Notes: a model not told the origin generated them from the letters alone. 64,000 nt of DNA from Flavobacterium ginsenosidimutans (GCF_003254625.1 NZ_QJRJ01000082.1:604895-668894), one strand, 5' to 3'. Positions 26,134-35,924 are shown, counted from the first letter of the stretch. Program-made: numbers and translations.

Positions 26134-28047
26134 TTATGAGAATTGTGTCAATTGAAATTTACTCTTAATCAGTTCCTCCAGATCTTTCATTGGGGTTAAA
26201 GCATTTTTTAATTTCTCTTTGTCAGATTTTGACATTTCTCTTAAATTAATATATTGGCCAGAGTCGTCATTTTTTAATCCTTCGACAGTTCTAAATTTTG
26301 AAAGCGTTAAAAAAGCTTCTGCGCAGCTTAAATAAATTTCCGCATTTTTAGAATCTGTTATAGCTAATTGTTTGAATCTTAGGTATGTATTTTGAATTCC
26401 TTTAATATTTGCATTTAATATCAATAAACGAGCGCCGTCAATCAGCGGCATTAATGCACGAGTTTTAATATCAAATTTCTCTTTGTGCGGACCATCTTCT
26501 TCGGTTATAAATTTCTTGAAGAAACTTAAAGGAGAATTTTTCTTTAAAGCATCATTTCCTAAAAAGTCGAAGAATAAAGTATTGTTGACAGCATTCTTGA
26601 AAATTACATTTTCTATAGCTTCTTCAATTTTTGGTTCGCCAAATACAATTTCATAATCAAAGAAGATACTGCTCAAATCATTACTATTTTCACCTGGAGT
26701 ATTCATCCAGCTATTATATTGTTTTGTCCAGTCACTCAATGATTTACACCAAAGCATATTGCTTCCCATATGTCCGTTTGGACAATAGTCATAACCAACT
26801 TTTTCTAAAATAGAAGTTGTTCTTTTTGCCAATCTTAAGAAATAATCTTTTACTTCTCTGTATTTTTCAGGAGTAACATCTTCAAAAATCAAAATGCTGT
26901 CTTGATCAGTAAGTAAGAGCTGCTCCTTACGCCCTTGACTTCCAATGCTTAACCAAGCAAAACGTGCAGGAGGGGAGCCTAAATCTAAAATTGATAATTC
27001 AACTGCCCTTTTGATAATTGCCAAGTTAATTTCACTCGCAATATTACTAACGTGAGAAATTGGAATATTTTTTTGAATCGAATTCTGAATCAAATCAGAT
27101 AAACGATCACGAATTTGTTTTAAGTCTTTAGGCAACTGCGAACGCTTAATCTCTTTAATTAAAACGCCAGGGTTACTAGCTTGAGCAACAATAAGATCGT
27201 GTTCAGAAATAATTCCTTTTACAACAGATTTGCTTGTTCCATCTTTTGTAACACATAAGTGTGTCACATTGTGTTTTAGCATTAACAATTGTGCTTCTGC
27301 TAAAGAAACATTTTCAAGAACAGTAACAACTGGAGACGACATGATTTTGTCAATTGTTTCTGTAATAGGATAGCGGCCAGTGGCAATTTTAGACGATAAA
27401 TCTGCATTGGTAACAATACCAATTGGATGATTTTTTTCGCAGATTATAATATTGTCAAGCATAGAATCTGTCATCAAAATTGCAACATCTTTTATGATAG
27501 AACCAGCTTGAGTTGTTAATGGCGAATTATTATAGTTAAGTGACTGAATGTATTGCATTTCTGTCTGCTGATCAAGGTAATCGGCATCAGAAATCAATTT
27601 CCCATTAGAATTCATACTGTCTTTTGTATGGCGCGAATTCACTGCAAAACTTTCCAATAAAAAGTTTAAAACATCTGAATTATTGGCAACAAAAGGTCTA
27701 AAAACAGCGATTGGAATAGCATAAATAATACTTTCTTCACGTGCTTTAGCAGTCATCATGTAGTTATTCTTAGCAAAAAACGGACGCAAGCCAAAAATAT
27801 CACCTTCATGACATTTATTTATAATGGTTTCTTCAGCGTCTGCAATGGTTGTAAGATTGATAACACCAGAAGCTACAACATAAAAGCTTTCGTGAAGCGG
27901 ATCGTTATTTTGAAATAATACCGCATGTTTTTCTAAATTGATTACACGAATATTCGTGGCAATATCTGATAATTCCTGGAAAGTTAAATTATCAAATGGT
28001 TTGTATTCTTTTAAAAAATCTGCAATATGCTCAGCGACTGTATTCAT
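26134..28047 (-). CDS. cNMP-binding / CBS / DUF294 nucleotidyltransferase-like protein
   Basis: 637 residues of cytoplasmic signalling protein. Domain order: cyclic-nucleotide-binding domain (about residues 10-130), a CBS pair (about 165-290, with IGIVTNADLSSKIATGRYP and VVKGIISEHDLIV), a DUF294 GlnD-like nucleotidyltransferase (about 350-470, with the intact motif GSQGRKEQLLLTDQDSILIFED), and the DUF294 C-terminal helical domain. The architecture is known from many bacteria and is thought to sense nucleotides; the substrate is not established. It is first in a two-gene unit with the exonuclease-like gene. The 5' flank contains a long repeat-rich gap. Confidence 0.9.
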   Translation of the reverse strand: MNTVAEHIADFLKEYKPFDNLTFQELSDIATNIRVINLEKHAVLFQNNDPLHESFYVVASGVINLTTIADAEETIINKCHEGDIFGLRPFFAKNNYMMTAKAREESIIYAIPIAVFRPFVANNSDVLNFLLESFAVNSRHTKDSMNSNGKLISDADYLDQQTEMQYIQSLNYNNSPLTTQAGSIIKDVAILMTDSMLDNIIICEKNHPIGIVTNADLSSKIATGRYPITETIDKIMSSPVVTVLENVSLAEAQLLMLKHNVTHLCVTKDGTSKSVVKGIISEHDLIVAQASNPGVLIKEIKRSQLPKDLKQIRDRLSDLIQNSIQKNIPISHVSNIASEINLAIIKRAVELSILDLGSPPARFAWLSIGSQGRKEQLLLTDQDSILIFEDVTPEKYREVKDYFLRLAKRTTSILEKVGYDYCPNGHMGSNMLWCKSLSDWTKQYNSWMNTPGENSNDLSSIFFDYEIVFGEPKIEEAIENVIFKNAVNNTLFFDFLGNDALKKNSPLSFFKKFITEEDGPHKEKFDIKTRALMPLIDGARLLILNANIKGIQNTYLRFKQLAITDSKNAEIYLSCAEAFLTLSKFRTVEGLKNDDSGQYINLREMSKSDKEKLKNALTPMKDLEELIKSKFQLTQFS

Positions 28048-28167
28048 ATATGTGATAATTTATTTTTAAAGTATCGAATGTAAAAATAGTAAAATAAAGT
28101 CTTACAATGAAAGTATCTTTAGCAGAAACTAATTATTTTAAAGAAATGTTAAAAGATAATGGTAATA

Positions 28168-28665
<498 letters not shown>

Positions 28666-28694
28666 GTCAAAATGGAATAACTCTGAGAAGAGAG

Positions 28695-29078
28695 TTATTC
28701 GTATAATTTTTTCAAAATCATCTCTTTTGGCACAACATCGCCTCCGCCATTTTTTGTAAACTGGATTACAGCATCGTTTACAAATAAAACTGCGCTCGAT
28801 TTTGTTCCGTCTTTATCTTTCAATTTAATTTGAGCTTTATCGCCAAGTGGATAAACATCTCCGGTAACTTCTAAAATTCCAGAATTTAGTTCTTTATGGT
28901 CGCTTGTAACTTCTGCAGTTCCAAAAATCTTAGAATTTGACTGCGCTATTGTTATGGTGAAAATAAATTCTTTTTTACAGTCTTTGCATTTTTCATTTCC
29001 CCAAGTTCCAGAAAATCTATTTTGCTGTGAATATGATTTTAAAGCAATCAAAAATGCTATAAAAAGAAATTTTTTCAT
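28695..29078 (-). CDS. Small secreted protein of unknown function
   Basis: 127 residues with a signal sequence (MKKFLFIAFLIALKSYSQQ). The mature part begins RFSGTWGNEKCKDCKKEFIFTITIAQ, with a CxxC-like pair (CKDC), and continues with beta-strand-like stretches. The SGTWG start resembles small lipocalin-like proteins, so it may be a distant member. I do not recognise a defined family. It is followed by a similar small secreted gene upstream (29164-29580) in the same direction, separated by a terminator, so each is probably transcribed alone. Confidence 0.6.
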   Translation of the reverse strand: MKKFLFIAFLIALKSYSQQNRFSGTWGNEKCKDCKKEFIFTITIAQSNSKIFGTAEVTSDHKELNSGILEVTGDVYPLGDKAQIKLKDKDGTKSSAVLFVNDAVIQFTKNGGGDVVPKEMILKKLYE

Positions 29079-29121
29079 TATGAATCGTTTTATTAAAAAT
29101 TTGAACCAAATATAAATTAAA

Positions 29122-29150
29122 AAAGCATCATAAATCTATGATGCTTTCTT
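29122..29150 (-). terminator. Terminator between two small secreted-protein genes
   Basis: AAAGCATCATA (29122-29132) pairs with TATGATGCTTT (29137-29147) around AATC. On the minus strand it is followed by TTTTTAATTT. It lies 14 bases past the stop of the gene at 29164-29580. Confidence 0.8.
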
Positions 29151-29163
29151 AATCTGAAAAAAA

Positions 29164-29580
29164 TTATAGCTTTTTCAAATAAACTGATTTTCCATTTAGT
29201 GACACATCAATTTGATTTGTTTTTTCATTAAAAGTTGTTCGCAGAGCATTTCCGTTAAAAATTGTAACGTCGCCATATACGTGGCCAGCTTCACTAGAAG
29301 TATAATCAAATTTTACTTTTTTGTTTCCTGGTTCAATTCCTAATTTGTAGCTTGAAAATTTTGTTCCTCTTAAATCAAAATCTTGTTGCGAATCGATAAT
29401 TTTTCCGTCAGCGTAAAAATTTGTAACCGATTTGCTTAATGAAATGTCTGGATAATATTGATTTACTTTCTTTAGAAGCTCATATTGCTCAACACTAGCT
29501 TCTTCTTGTTTTGATGTAATAGTTTGAGCAAATGAAATTGATGTGCATAAAACTGCTAATAACAAAATGTACTTTTTCAT
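29164..29580 (-). CDS. Secreted protein of unknown function
   Basis: 138 residues. The signal sequence is MKKYILLLAVLCTSISFAQ, with cleavage after Gln/Ala near residue 19. The remainder contains EQYELLKKVNQYYPDISLSKSV, then NFYADGKIIDSQQDFDLRGTKFSSYKLG, and ends in NGKSVYLKKL. No domain is recognised. It contains no cysteine after the signal region, so it is unlikely to be a lipoprotein. It is divergently oriented from the Bcr/CflA-type transporter gene, and the shared 145-base region carries a long palindrome. Confidence 0.6.
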   Translation of the reverse strand: MKKYILLLAVLCTSISFAQTITSKQEEASVEQYELLKKVNQYYPDISLSKSVTNFYADGKIIDSQQDFDLRGTKFSSYKLGIEPGNKKVKFDYTSSEAGHVYGDVTIFNGNALRTTFNEKTNQIDVSLNGKSVYLKKL

Positions 29581-29644
29581 ACTTCTTAATTTAAAGATTA
29601 ATAGATTAGTTTCGATAAATAATTTTAGCGATTACTTTAATTTA

Positions 29645-29696
29645 TTGTTATAAACTTCTTCAAGTTCTATAACAAGGTATGAAATCTTTACCTTTG
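29645..29696 (+). promoter_or_regulatory. Promoter of the MFS gene with a long upstream palindrome
   Basis: TACCTTTG at 29689-29696 is a -7 element 30 bases before the start. Just upstream, TTGTTATAAACTT (29645-29657) faces AAGTTCTATAACAA (29662-29675), an inverted repeat interrupted by one extra base. It covers the -33 region and so resembles a repressor or activator site. Confidence 0.5.
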
Positions 29697-29725
29697 CAAA
29701 AAATTATAAGCCCTTTTTTAATATA

Positions 29726-30955
29726 ATGACAACAAAAAAATATATTCAGCTGATTCTGATTCTAGGTTCTTTAACCGCTCTCGGTCCTTTTTCAATCGAT
29801 ATGTATCTGCCTGGTTTCTCTGGAATTGCAAAAGATTTAAATACTACTGTTGCTAAAGTTTCTATGAGTTTATCCAGTTATTTCATCGGAATTTCTGCTG
29901 GACAATTGCTTTATGGACCTTTATTAGACCGTTTCGGGCGTAAAAAACCTTTGTTTATTGGACTTCTCGTTTATATTCTAGCTTCTTTAGGATGTGTTTA
30001 TGTGACTGATATTGATGATTTTATACTACTACGTTTTATTCAGGCAATCGGAAGCTGTGCTGCTACAGTTGCTTCTGTAGCAATGGTTCGTGATTTATTT
30101 CCTGTAAAAGATATTCCAAAAGTATTTTCTCTTTTAATGCTTGTACTTGGACTTTCGCCAATGTTAGCACCTACAATTGGCGGTTATGTTACAGAAGATT
30201 ATGGTTGGCACACGGTATTTTTTATTTTAATGTGTATGGGAATTGCTGTTTTATTAGCTTCTCAAATTGGTTTGCCAAATAGTTATAAACCTGATACTTC
30301 TATTTCTTTAAAACCAAAACCAATTATTTCTAACTTTTTAAAAGTTCTTAAAGAACCGCAATTTTATACTTATGCTTTCACAGGAGCAATTGCATTTTCG
30401 GGATTGTTTACTTATGTAGCGGCCTCACCTATAATTTTTATGGATATTTACCATGTTGATGCTAAAACGTATGGTTGGATTTTCGCTTTTATGTCTGTTA
30501 GTTTTATTGGCTCGAGTCAGTTAAATTCGGTTTTATTAAAGAGATTTTCGAGTGAACAGATGATTTTTGCAGCATTAATTTTGCAATCTATTGTTAGCAT
30601 TGTCTTTCTTGTACTTTCTTTAAACAACCTTTTAGGATTGTATGAAACTATAGCAATTCTTTTTGTGTTTTTAGGCTGTTTAGGAATTTCAAACCCAAAT
30701 ACAGCTGGACTTACAATGGCTCCATTTGCAAAAAATGCAGGCAGCGCTTCGGCTTTAATGGGTGCTATTCAACTAGGTTTAGGATCTTTGGCTTCTTTTG
30801 CTGTTGGAATTTTTGTAAAAGATTCTGTTGCTCCAATGGTTTTCATTATGACGGTTACTACTATTATTGCCTTTATTGTTTTAAATATTGGGAAACGTTT
30901 TATTACACAAAAAGTAGAATTGTCTGCAGAAGATAATTTTACATCTGGTCATTGA
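29726..30955 (+). CDS. MFS transporter, Bcr/CflA drug-efflux family
   Basis: 409 residues with twelve predicted transmembrane helices, in the inner membrane. The first helix region holds LTALGPFSIDMYLPGFSGIAKDL, a Bcr/CflA-type signature for 12-helix drug:proton antiporters. Between helices 2 and 3 is LLYGPLLDRFGRKKPLF, the MFS motif A. Helix 5 carries the LSPMLAPTIGG antiporter motif C. Substrate not predictable from sequence; known relatives export bicyclomycin, chloramphenicol, florfenicol or sulfathiazole. No regulator gene is adjacent, but a long palindrome lies in the promoter. Confidence 0.88.
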   Translation: MTTKKYIQLILILGSLTALGPFSIDMYLPGFSGIAKDLNTTVAKVSMSLSSYFIGISAGQLLYGPLLDRFGRKKPLFIGLLVYILASLGCVYVTDIDDFILLRFIQAIGSCAATVASVAMVRDLFPVKDIPKVFSLLMLVLGLSPMLAPTIGGYVTEDYGWHTVFFILMCMGIAVLLASQIGLPNSYKPDTSISLKPKPIISNFLKVLKEPQFYTYAFTGAIAFSGLFTYVAASPIIFMDIYHVDAKTYGWIFAFMSVSFIGSSQLNSVLLKRFSSEQMIFAALILQSIVSIVFLVLSLNNLLGLYETIAILFVFLGCLGISNPNTAGLTMAPFAKNAGSASALMGAIQLGLGSLASFAVGIFVKDSVAPMVFIMTVTTIIAFIVLNIGKRFITQKVELSAEDNFTSGH

Positions 30956-31112
30956 TTTTTTGTAAGTATTTAAAATTCAGGTCTTACAGATTGATTTTGC
31001 AATTTTATTTCGTTAATTTTATATGGTATAAAATGGAATGGAATCCAGATACCATTTTAAAAACGGGGCGAAACCGAAAAGCCACATGAGTAGGAATAAA
31101 TTTCGAAGTATT

Positions 31113-31385
31113 ATGCCGAAATATGTTATTGAAAGAGAAATCCCAAATGCTGGTAAACTTACACATGATCAATTAAAAAGTATTTCACAGGCTTCCTGTG
31201 GCGTACTCAGTCAACTTGGAACACAAATTCAGTGGGTAAATAGCTATATTACAAATGATAAACTTTATTGCATTTATATAGCGCCAAATGAGCAAATGGT
31301 TTATGAACACGCTAAATTAGGAGGTTTTCCAGCTAATTCAGTAAATCAAGTCACAGGAATAATTGACCCAACTACTGCTGAATAA
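31113..31385 (+). CDS. DUF4242-like small protein
   Basis: 90 residues from the ATG at 31113 (MPKYVIEREIPNAGKLTHDQL). A frame extends upstream to an ATG at 31038, but the extra 25 residues are Lys/Arg/His-rich and are not part of the domain, so the shorter start is chosen. The sequence matches the DUF4242 pattern: IEREIP..., then CGVLSQLGTQIQWVNSYITNDKLYCIYIAPNEQMVYEHAKLGGFPAN, a ferredoxin-like dimeric fold in which some members bind nickel. Function unknown. Followed by a bidirectional terminator. Confidence 0.75.
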   Translation: MPKYVIEREIPNAGKLTHDQLKSISQASCGVLSQLGTQIQWVNSYITNDKLYCIYIAPNEQMVYEHAKLGGFPANSVNQVTGIIDPTTAE

Positions 31386-31430
31386 ATAGCTAAATTTCAA
31401 TTGATTAAAATTCCAATTTGTTGAAGAATA

Positions 31431-31463
31431 AAAAAGCCAAAAACAATTTGTTTTTGGCTTTTT
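31431..31463. terminator. Bidirectional terminator
   Basis: AAAAAGCCAAAAAC (31431-31444) pairs with GTTTTTGGCTTTTT (31450-31463) around AATTT. It lies between the DUF4242-like gene and the convergent NDH-2 gene. Confidence 0.85.
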
Positions 31464-31524
31464 AAATATTTTATGTTTTCCGGTTTTGGAATTTGGAATT
31501 TCAAAAAATTGGAATTTTAATTTT

Positions 31525-32790
31525 TTAATTCTGAGTTTTCTTATCTGGTCTAATAATCATTCTAAGTGATTGATCTTTTGCGAAATAAGCTACCATCCAG
31601 TTCCAAAATGTATTTAATCTGTTTCTATACGTAATCAAAGAAATCAAGTGGATGAACAACCAGATTATCCATGCAAAGAAACCTTTAAAATGCCATTTAG
31701 GACTTGGTAAATCTACAACAGCTTTTGCTTTTCCGATAATTGCCATAGAACCTTTGTCATTGTAAGCGAAAGGTTTAAGCGGTTTATTTGCTATCATTGC
31801 TTTAAAGTTCTTAGCCAAGTTTAATCCTTGCTGAATAGCAACTTGAGCAACCTGTGGATGCCCGTCAGGGAAATTTTTATCTCCAGCTGTAATCGCAGTA
31901 TCACCAATTGCATAAATATGATCTACACCGTTTACTTTATTGAATTCGTCTGTTGCCATACGTCTTCCACGGCCGTAACTTTCTTTTGGAATTCCTTCAA
32001 AAATTTTAGCTGAAACTCCCGCGGCCCAGATTAAGTTTTTGGTTTTAATGGTTTCTCCGTTTTCAAATACCACAGTATCATCAACATAATCAACAACTTT
32101 GGTGTTTAATTTTACTACAACACCTAGTTTTGTCAATGCCTCCAAAGTATCTTTTTGAGATTCTTTGCTCATTGGTGCTAATAAAGCGTCACCACCATCA
32201 ACCAAATAAACGTTGCTTGCTGATGTATCTAATTCTGGATATTCTTTTAGAAGTATATTTTTACGCATTTCGGCAAACATACCAGAAACCTCTACTCCTG
32301 TTGGCCCCCCTCCTGCTACAACAATTGTAAGCAATTTACGTCTTTTACGCATATCCTTACAGATGGCAGCTTTTTCAAGGTTTTTAAGTAACGTATTACG
32401 CATTACGATGGCATCATTTAAGGTTTTCATCGGAATGGCGTTTTTCATTACGTTCTCCATACCAAAGTAACTTGTTTCGGCTCCAGTCGCAAAAACTAAG
32501 TAATCGTACTCTAATTCTCCGTTGCTTAAAGTGATTTTCTTTTCTGCAGGAGAAACAGATAATAATTCGCCTAAACGAAAACTAAGATTCTTTTTGCCTG
32601 CGAAAAATTTTCTAAAAGGATAACTAATGCTCGAAGGTTCTAAAAATGCCGTAGCAACTTGATATATAAGTGGTGGGAAAAAGTTATAATTATTTTTGTC
32701 TACAAGAGTTACTTGTATTTGAGGTTGATTTACGAGCTCTTTTGCTAGATTGATTCCCGCAAATCCACCTCCAATAATGACTATTTTCAT
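31525..32790 (-). CDS. ndh: Type II NADH:quinone oxidoreductase (NDH-2)
   Basis: 421-residue flavoprotein on the inner face of the membrane; it passes electrons from NADH to menaquinone without pumping protons. The FAD-binding GGGFAGINLAKEL is at the N-terminus, the NADH-binding VVAGGGPTGVEVSGMFAEM near residue 157, and the second FAD site VDHIYAIGDTA near 285. The C-terminal FFAWIIWLFIHLISLITYRNRLNTFWNW segment is the amphipathic/hydrophobic membrane anchor. Complex I and the cytochrome genes are not in the window. Relatives include sulfide:quinone reductases, but their catalytic cysteines are absent. Confidence 0.92.
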   Translation of the reverse strand: MKIVIIGGGFAGINLAKELVNQPQIQVTLVDKNNYNFFPPLIYQVATAFLEPSSISYPFRKFFAGKKNLSFRLGELLSVSPAEKKITLSNGELEYDYLVFATGAETSYFGMENVMKNAIPMKTLNDAIVMRNTLLKNLEKAAICKDMRKRRKLLTIVVAGGGPTGVEVSGMFAEMRKNILLKEYPELDTSASNVYLVDGGDALLAPMSKESQKDTLEALTKLGVVVKLNTKVVDYVDDTVVFENGETIKTKNLIWAAGVSAKIFEGIPKESYGRGRRMATDEFNKVNGVDHIYAIGDTAITAGDKNFPDGHPQVAQVAIQQGLNLAKNFKAMIANKPLKPFAYNDKGSMAIIGKAKAVVDLPSPKWHFKGFFAWIIWLFIHLISLITYRNRLNTFWNWMVAYFAKDQSLRMIIRPDKKTQN

Positions 32791-32870
32791 ATATGTTGTA
32801 ATTAATAGGATTATAGAATATTTCCTTATAAAAGTACAACTTTAATATACAATGACAAAAGTCATATTAT

Positions 32871-34205
32871 TTACTTTTTGAATTTTTTAACTGTTTTATC
32901 AACTATATCGATTTTGTTCTGTAGGACATAACTTGCCATTAATTTCTCGATTAATTCTTCTTTAGTTAAATGATGAAAAACTGTTTTTACTCTCGTTTTT
33001 AAATCACCAGAAAGTTCATGATTAGGTTTTGTTTTAAAGATTTGTTTTGCCCATAAAAGCATATTATTTTCTTCAAGACTTGCAGCTGATGGTTTTTTGA
33101 ATTCAGAAAATTTAATTCCTAATTCTCTTTCGAAATCAGCAATTTCAAAAACTTCTTCCTGCTGTAAAACAGTTAAAGAAAGTCCTTTTGCCCCTGCCCT
33201 TGCGGTTCTTCCGCTTCTATGAACATAGTTTTCGTAAGTGTCAGGCAAGTGATAATTAATCACATACGAGATTTCTTTCACATCGATTCCTCTCGCTGCA
33301 AGATCGGTTGCAACCAAAATATTAATATGCCCTTCACGAAATTGTTCCATAATTCGATCACGAATTCCTTGAGTCAAACTTCCATGAAGCGCTCCCGATG
33401 AAAATTTATTGATAGCCAGATTTTTAGCTAATTTGTTAACTGCCGCTTTTGTTTTACAGAAAATAATACCTCTTTCTCCGTCTCTTGAATTCAAGAAATG
33501 CATTAAAACTTCAAGCTTTTCAATTGGATCTACCACAATATATTCGTGATCAATTCCTTCGTTTCCAACAATTTCCATGCTGGCACTTATTTGAACTACA
33601 TTTTTATTCAAATAATTCTGAATCAATTGTTTAATTGTTCCAGGAAGTGTAGCCGAGAATAATAAAGTACGGTGTTTTTTAGGTAATTCAGCAATAATTT
33701 CGTCCAAGCTTTCTTTAAGAATCGCCACCATTTCGTCAGCTTCGTCTAAAACTAAATATTCAGCTTTTTTGATGTCGATTGCTTTTCGCTGAATCAAATC
33801 AATTAAACGTCCTGGAGTAGCTACAACAATTTGAGCGCCTTCTTTTAATCGCTCGATTTGTGGTTTTATTGGAGTTCCTCCGCAAACTGACGCAATTGAA
33901 ATATTCGGAATATGTTTTGAAAAACTTTCTAAGTTTCTAAAAATTTGCTGTCCTAACTCTCTTGTCGGAACTAAAATTACAGCTTGAACTGTTGTGGATT
34001 CTGAATTTACCAATTGCAATAATGGCAATCCAAATGCTGCAGTTTTTCCTGTTCCAGTTTTGGCTAAACCAACAATATCGTGAGTTTCGCTCAAAAATAA
34101 GGGAATTGCTTTTTGCTGAATTTCTGTTGGTTCAACAATGTTTAATTCGCTTAAAGCTTTTAAAATTGGAGCCGAAATTCCTAATGTTGAGAATGGTTTA
34201 GACAT
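32871..34205 (-). CDS. DEAD-box ATP-dependent RNA helicase
   Basis: 444 residues. It begins with the Q motif (FSTLGISAPILKALSELNIVEPTEIQQKAIP), then motif I AKTGTGKTAAFG, Ia PTRELGQQ, Ib TPGRLIDL, II VLDEADEM, III SATLPG, IV IIFCKTKAAV, V ATDLAARGIDV and VI HRSGRTARAG. The C-terminal tail after residue 370 is Lys-rich (EELIEKLMASYVLQNKIDIVDKTVKKFKK), but it does not look like the RNA-binding domain of DbpA. Members act in ribosome assembly, mRNA turnover and cold adaptation; which applies here is not visible. It is in the same direction as, but separated from, the RadD-like gene. Confidence 0.94.
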   Translation of the reverse strand: MSKPFSTLGISAPILKALSELNIVEPTEIQQKAIPLFLSETHDIVGLAKTGTGKTAAFGLPLLQLVNSESTTVQAVILVPTRELGQQIFRNLESFSKHIPNISIASVCGGTPIKPQIERLKEGAQIVVATPGRLIDLIQRKAIDIKKAEYLVLDEADEMVAILKESLDEIIAELPKKHRTLLFSATLPGTIKQLIQNYLNKNVVQISASMEIVGNEGIDHEYIVVDPIEKLEVLMHFLNSRDGERGIIFCKTKAAVNKLAKNLAINKFSSGALHGSLTQGIRDRIMEQFREGHINILVATDLAARGIDVKEISYVINYHLPDTYENYVHRSGRTARAGAKGLSLTVLQQEEVFEIADFERELGIKFSEFKKPSAASLEENNMLLWAKQIFKTKPNHELSGDLKTRVKTVFHHLTKEELIEKLMASYVLQNKIDIVDKTVKKFKK

Positions 34206-34215
34206 GTTCTTTAAT

Positions 34216-34370
34216 TTTGTTTCAAGTTTTCAGGTTTCAAGTTACACCAAAAACTTAATAAGTTGAAAGGAGAAATCACATTTACTTTGAAATGCTATTT
34301 CTCCTTTTATAAATTATGATAATATTTTAGATTCCAATAACTTGAAACATGAAACCTGAAACTTTAAACT
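34216..34370. repeat. TTTCAAG family inverted repeat with an internal hairpin
   Basis: Outer arms (TTTGTTTCAAGTTTTCAGG at 34217-34235 and the CTTGAAACATGAAACCTGAAAC run at 34341-34362) enclose an inner 11-bp stem AAAGGAGAAAT...ATTTCTCCTTT (about 34266-34307). The inner hairpin could terminate the RadD-like transcript. Outer words are shared with the his and ilv spacers. Confidence 0.6.
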
Positions 34371-34385
34371 TTTTCAACTCAAAAA

Positions 34386-35924
34386 TCAATCTGGTTCGTT
34401 CATGATTTTCTCACGATACTTTTTACCGATTAATAAAGTTAATCTTTGTTTGTAATCGTCAACCAGCCATTCACGGTAGTTTTTACTGCATTGGCTCAAA
34501 CATTTAGAATAACGTTTAATACGATCTTCGATATCATCTTCTAATTCTTTAGCCAGCATTTTTGCTTCCTGAAGCGTTTCTGTATTATCTACACACATTC
34601 CAGCATGCTGATCTAGAGATTTGTCTAAAACGACTTTAGAACGAAGATTTTGTTTAATGATTAATTTATGTTCTTCATCAACGTCAAAACTAACATCAGC
34701 TGTTTTGCTAAATTTCGCACGTAATTCCGGCGGCATGCTGTATTTAAAGAACATCTCAATTTCGTGATCATCACGTAAGTTTTCTAAATAAAACTCCGGT
34801 GATTTAAAAATGTGCTGCCAGTTTACAGGATCGCTCCATAAACCAAAACGAGCGGCATTGTTTCCTAAATCGATAACTGTAAATTCATCTTTTCCAGGTA
34901 ATTTACGAGAACCACGACCAATCATTTGGAAATATAAAGTCAACGATTTTGTTGCTCTGTTCAAAATAATCGTTTCTACAGTTGGTTCGTCAAAACCAGT
35001 TGTCAAGATCCCAACAGAAGTCAAAATCGCGTCTGGAGTCTTTTTAAACCACTGTAAAATGTCTTTACGCTCTTCAGAACTACTTGTGTTGTCTAAGTGT
35101 CTGATATCGTAACCTGCTTCTCTAAACGTTTCATATACATATAAAGAAGTATGGATACCGTTATTGAAAATAAGCGTTTTCTTTCCTAAAGAACGTTCTG
35201 TATACGCATGAAGCAATTTTTCCTGCATCAAAGTATTGGTATACAAATCATCTGATGATTTTACTGTATAATCACCATTGATACCAACTTTTAACGAAGT
35301 CAAACCAACATCGTAGCTATAAGTTGTTGCTTTAGCCAAAAATCCTTTATCGATTAATGAACCAATAGTATCTCCCACAATAAGTTCGTGGTAGCTTTGG
35401 TGCATTGGTAATTTTATATTTGAACTCAAAGGCGTTGCCGTTACTCCAAGAATAAAAGCATTTTTGAATGAGTTTAATAGTTTTCTAAATGAGTTGTAAT
35501 GTGCCTCGTCAATAATAACCAAACCGATATTATCTAAATGAAGTTTTTCATCATTAATACGGTTTTTTAAAGTTTCAACCATTGCCACGAAACATGAAAA
35601 ATCATTTTGATCTGGCAATTCTTTAACTTTACTATTGATTATTTTGTTTGTAACGCCAAAACCAGTTAACATTTTTGAAGTTTGCTTACAAAGTTCGATA
35701 CGGTGCGTTAAAACAACCACTTTTTTATCATTATGAGATAAATAGCGGCGAACGATTTCAGAAAATATTACTGTTTTTCCTCCTCCAGTTGGAAGCTGAT
35801 ACAATAAGTGGTGTTTAGGAGGAGCGTTGTCTAAACGGTCAAAAATAGCGTCAATATCGCCTTTTTGATATGCATAAAGTTCTTTCTTCTCTTCTCTTTG
35901 TATTTCTAAAGTGTTTTGAGACAT
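34386..35924 (-). CDS. Superfamily II DNA/RNA helicase, RadD-like
   Basis: 512 residues. Motif I is LPTGGGKTVIFSEIV near residue 45, Ia VVLTHRIELCKQ, II VIIDEAHYNSF, III GVTATPL, with the second RecA domain containing LTTGFDEPTVETIILNRATKSLTLYFQMIGRGSRKLPGKDEFTVIDLGNNAARFG. The order and spacing match RadD/YejH-type helicases, which help recombination and crosslink repair in Escherichia coli. The C-terminal ~110 residues contain DIEDRIKRYSKCLSQCSKNYREWLVDD, an uncharacterised helical region. No endonuclease domain or methyltransferase partner is present, so a restriction subunit is unlikely. Confidence 0.85.
   Translation of the reverse strand: MSQNTLEIQREEKKELYAYQKGDIDAIFDRLDNAPPKHHLLYQLPTGGGKTVIFSEIVRRYLSHNDKKVVVLTHRIELCKQTSKMLTGFGVTNKIINSKVKELPDQNDFSCFVAMVETLKNRINDEKLHLDNIGLVIIDEAHYNSFRKLLNSFKNAFILGVTATPLSSNIKLPMHQSYHELIVGDTIGSLIDKGFLAKATTYSYDVGLTSLKVGINGDYTVKSSDDLYTNTLMQEKLLHAYTERSLGKKTLIFNNGIHTSLYVYETFREAGYDIRHLDNTSSSEERKDILQWFKKTPDAILTSVGILTTGFDEPTVETIILNRATKSLTLYFQMIGRGSRKLPGKDEFTVIDLGNNAARFGLWSDPVNWQHIFKSPEFYLENLRDDHEIEMFFKYSMPPELRAKFSKTADVSFDVDEEHKLIIKQNLRSKVVLDKSLDQHAGMCVDNTETLQEAKMLAKELEDDIEDRIKRYSKCLSQCSKNYREWLVDDYKQRLTLLIGKKYREKIMNEPD

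Noticed and set aside
25534..28047. Toxin-antitoxin or antiviral pair
   Set aside because: Sizes, cNMP/CBS/DUF294 architecture and gene order point to a nucleotide-signalling pair found in many bacteria. I see no toxin motif.
31038..31112. Upstream extension of the DUF4242-like gene
   Set aside because: The extra residues are unrelated basic residues and the domain starts at the internal ATG (31113).
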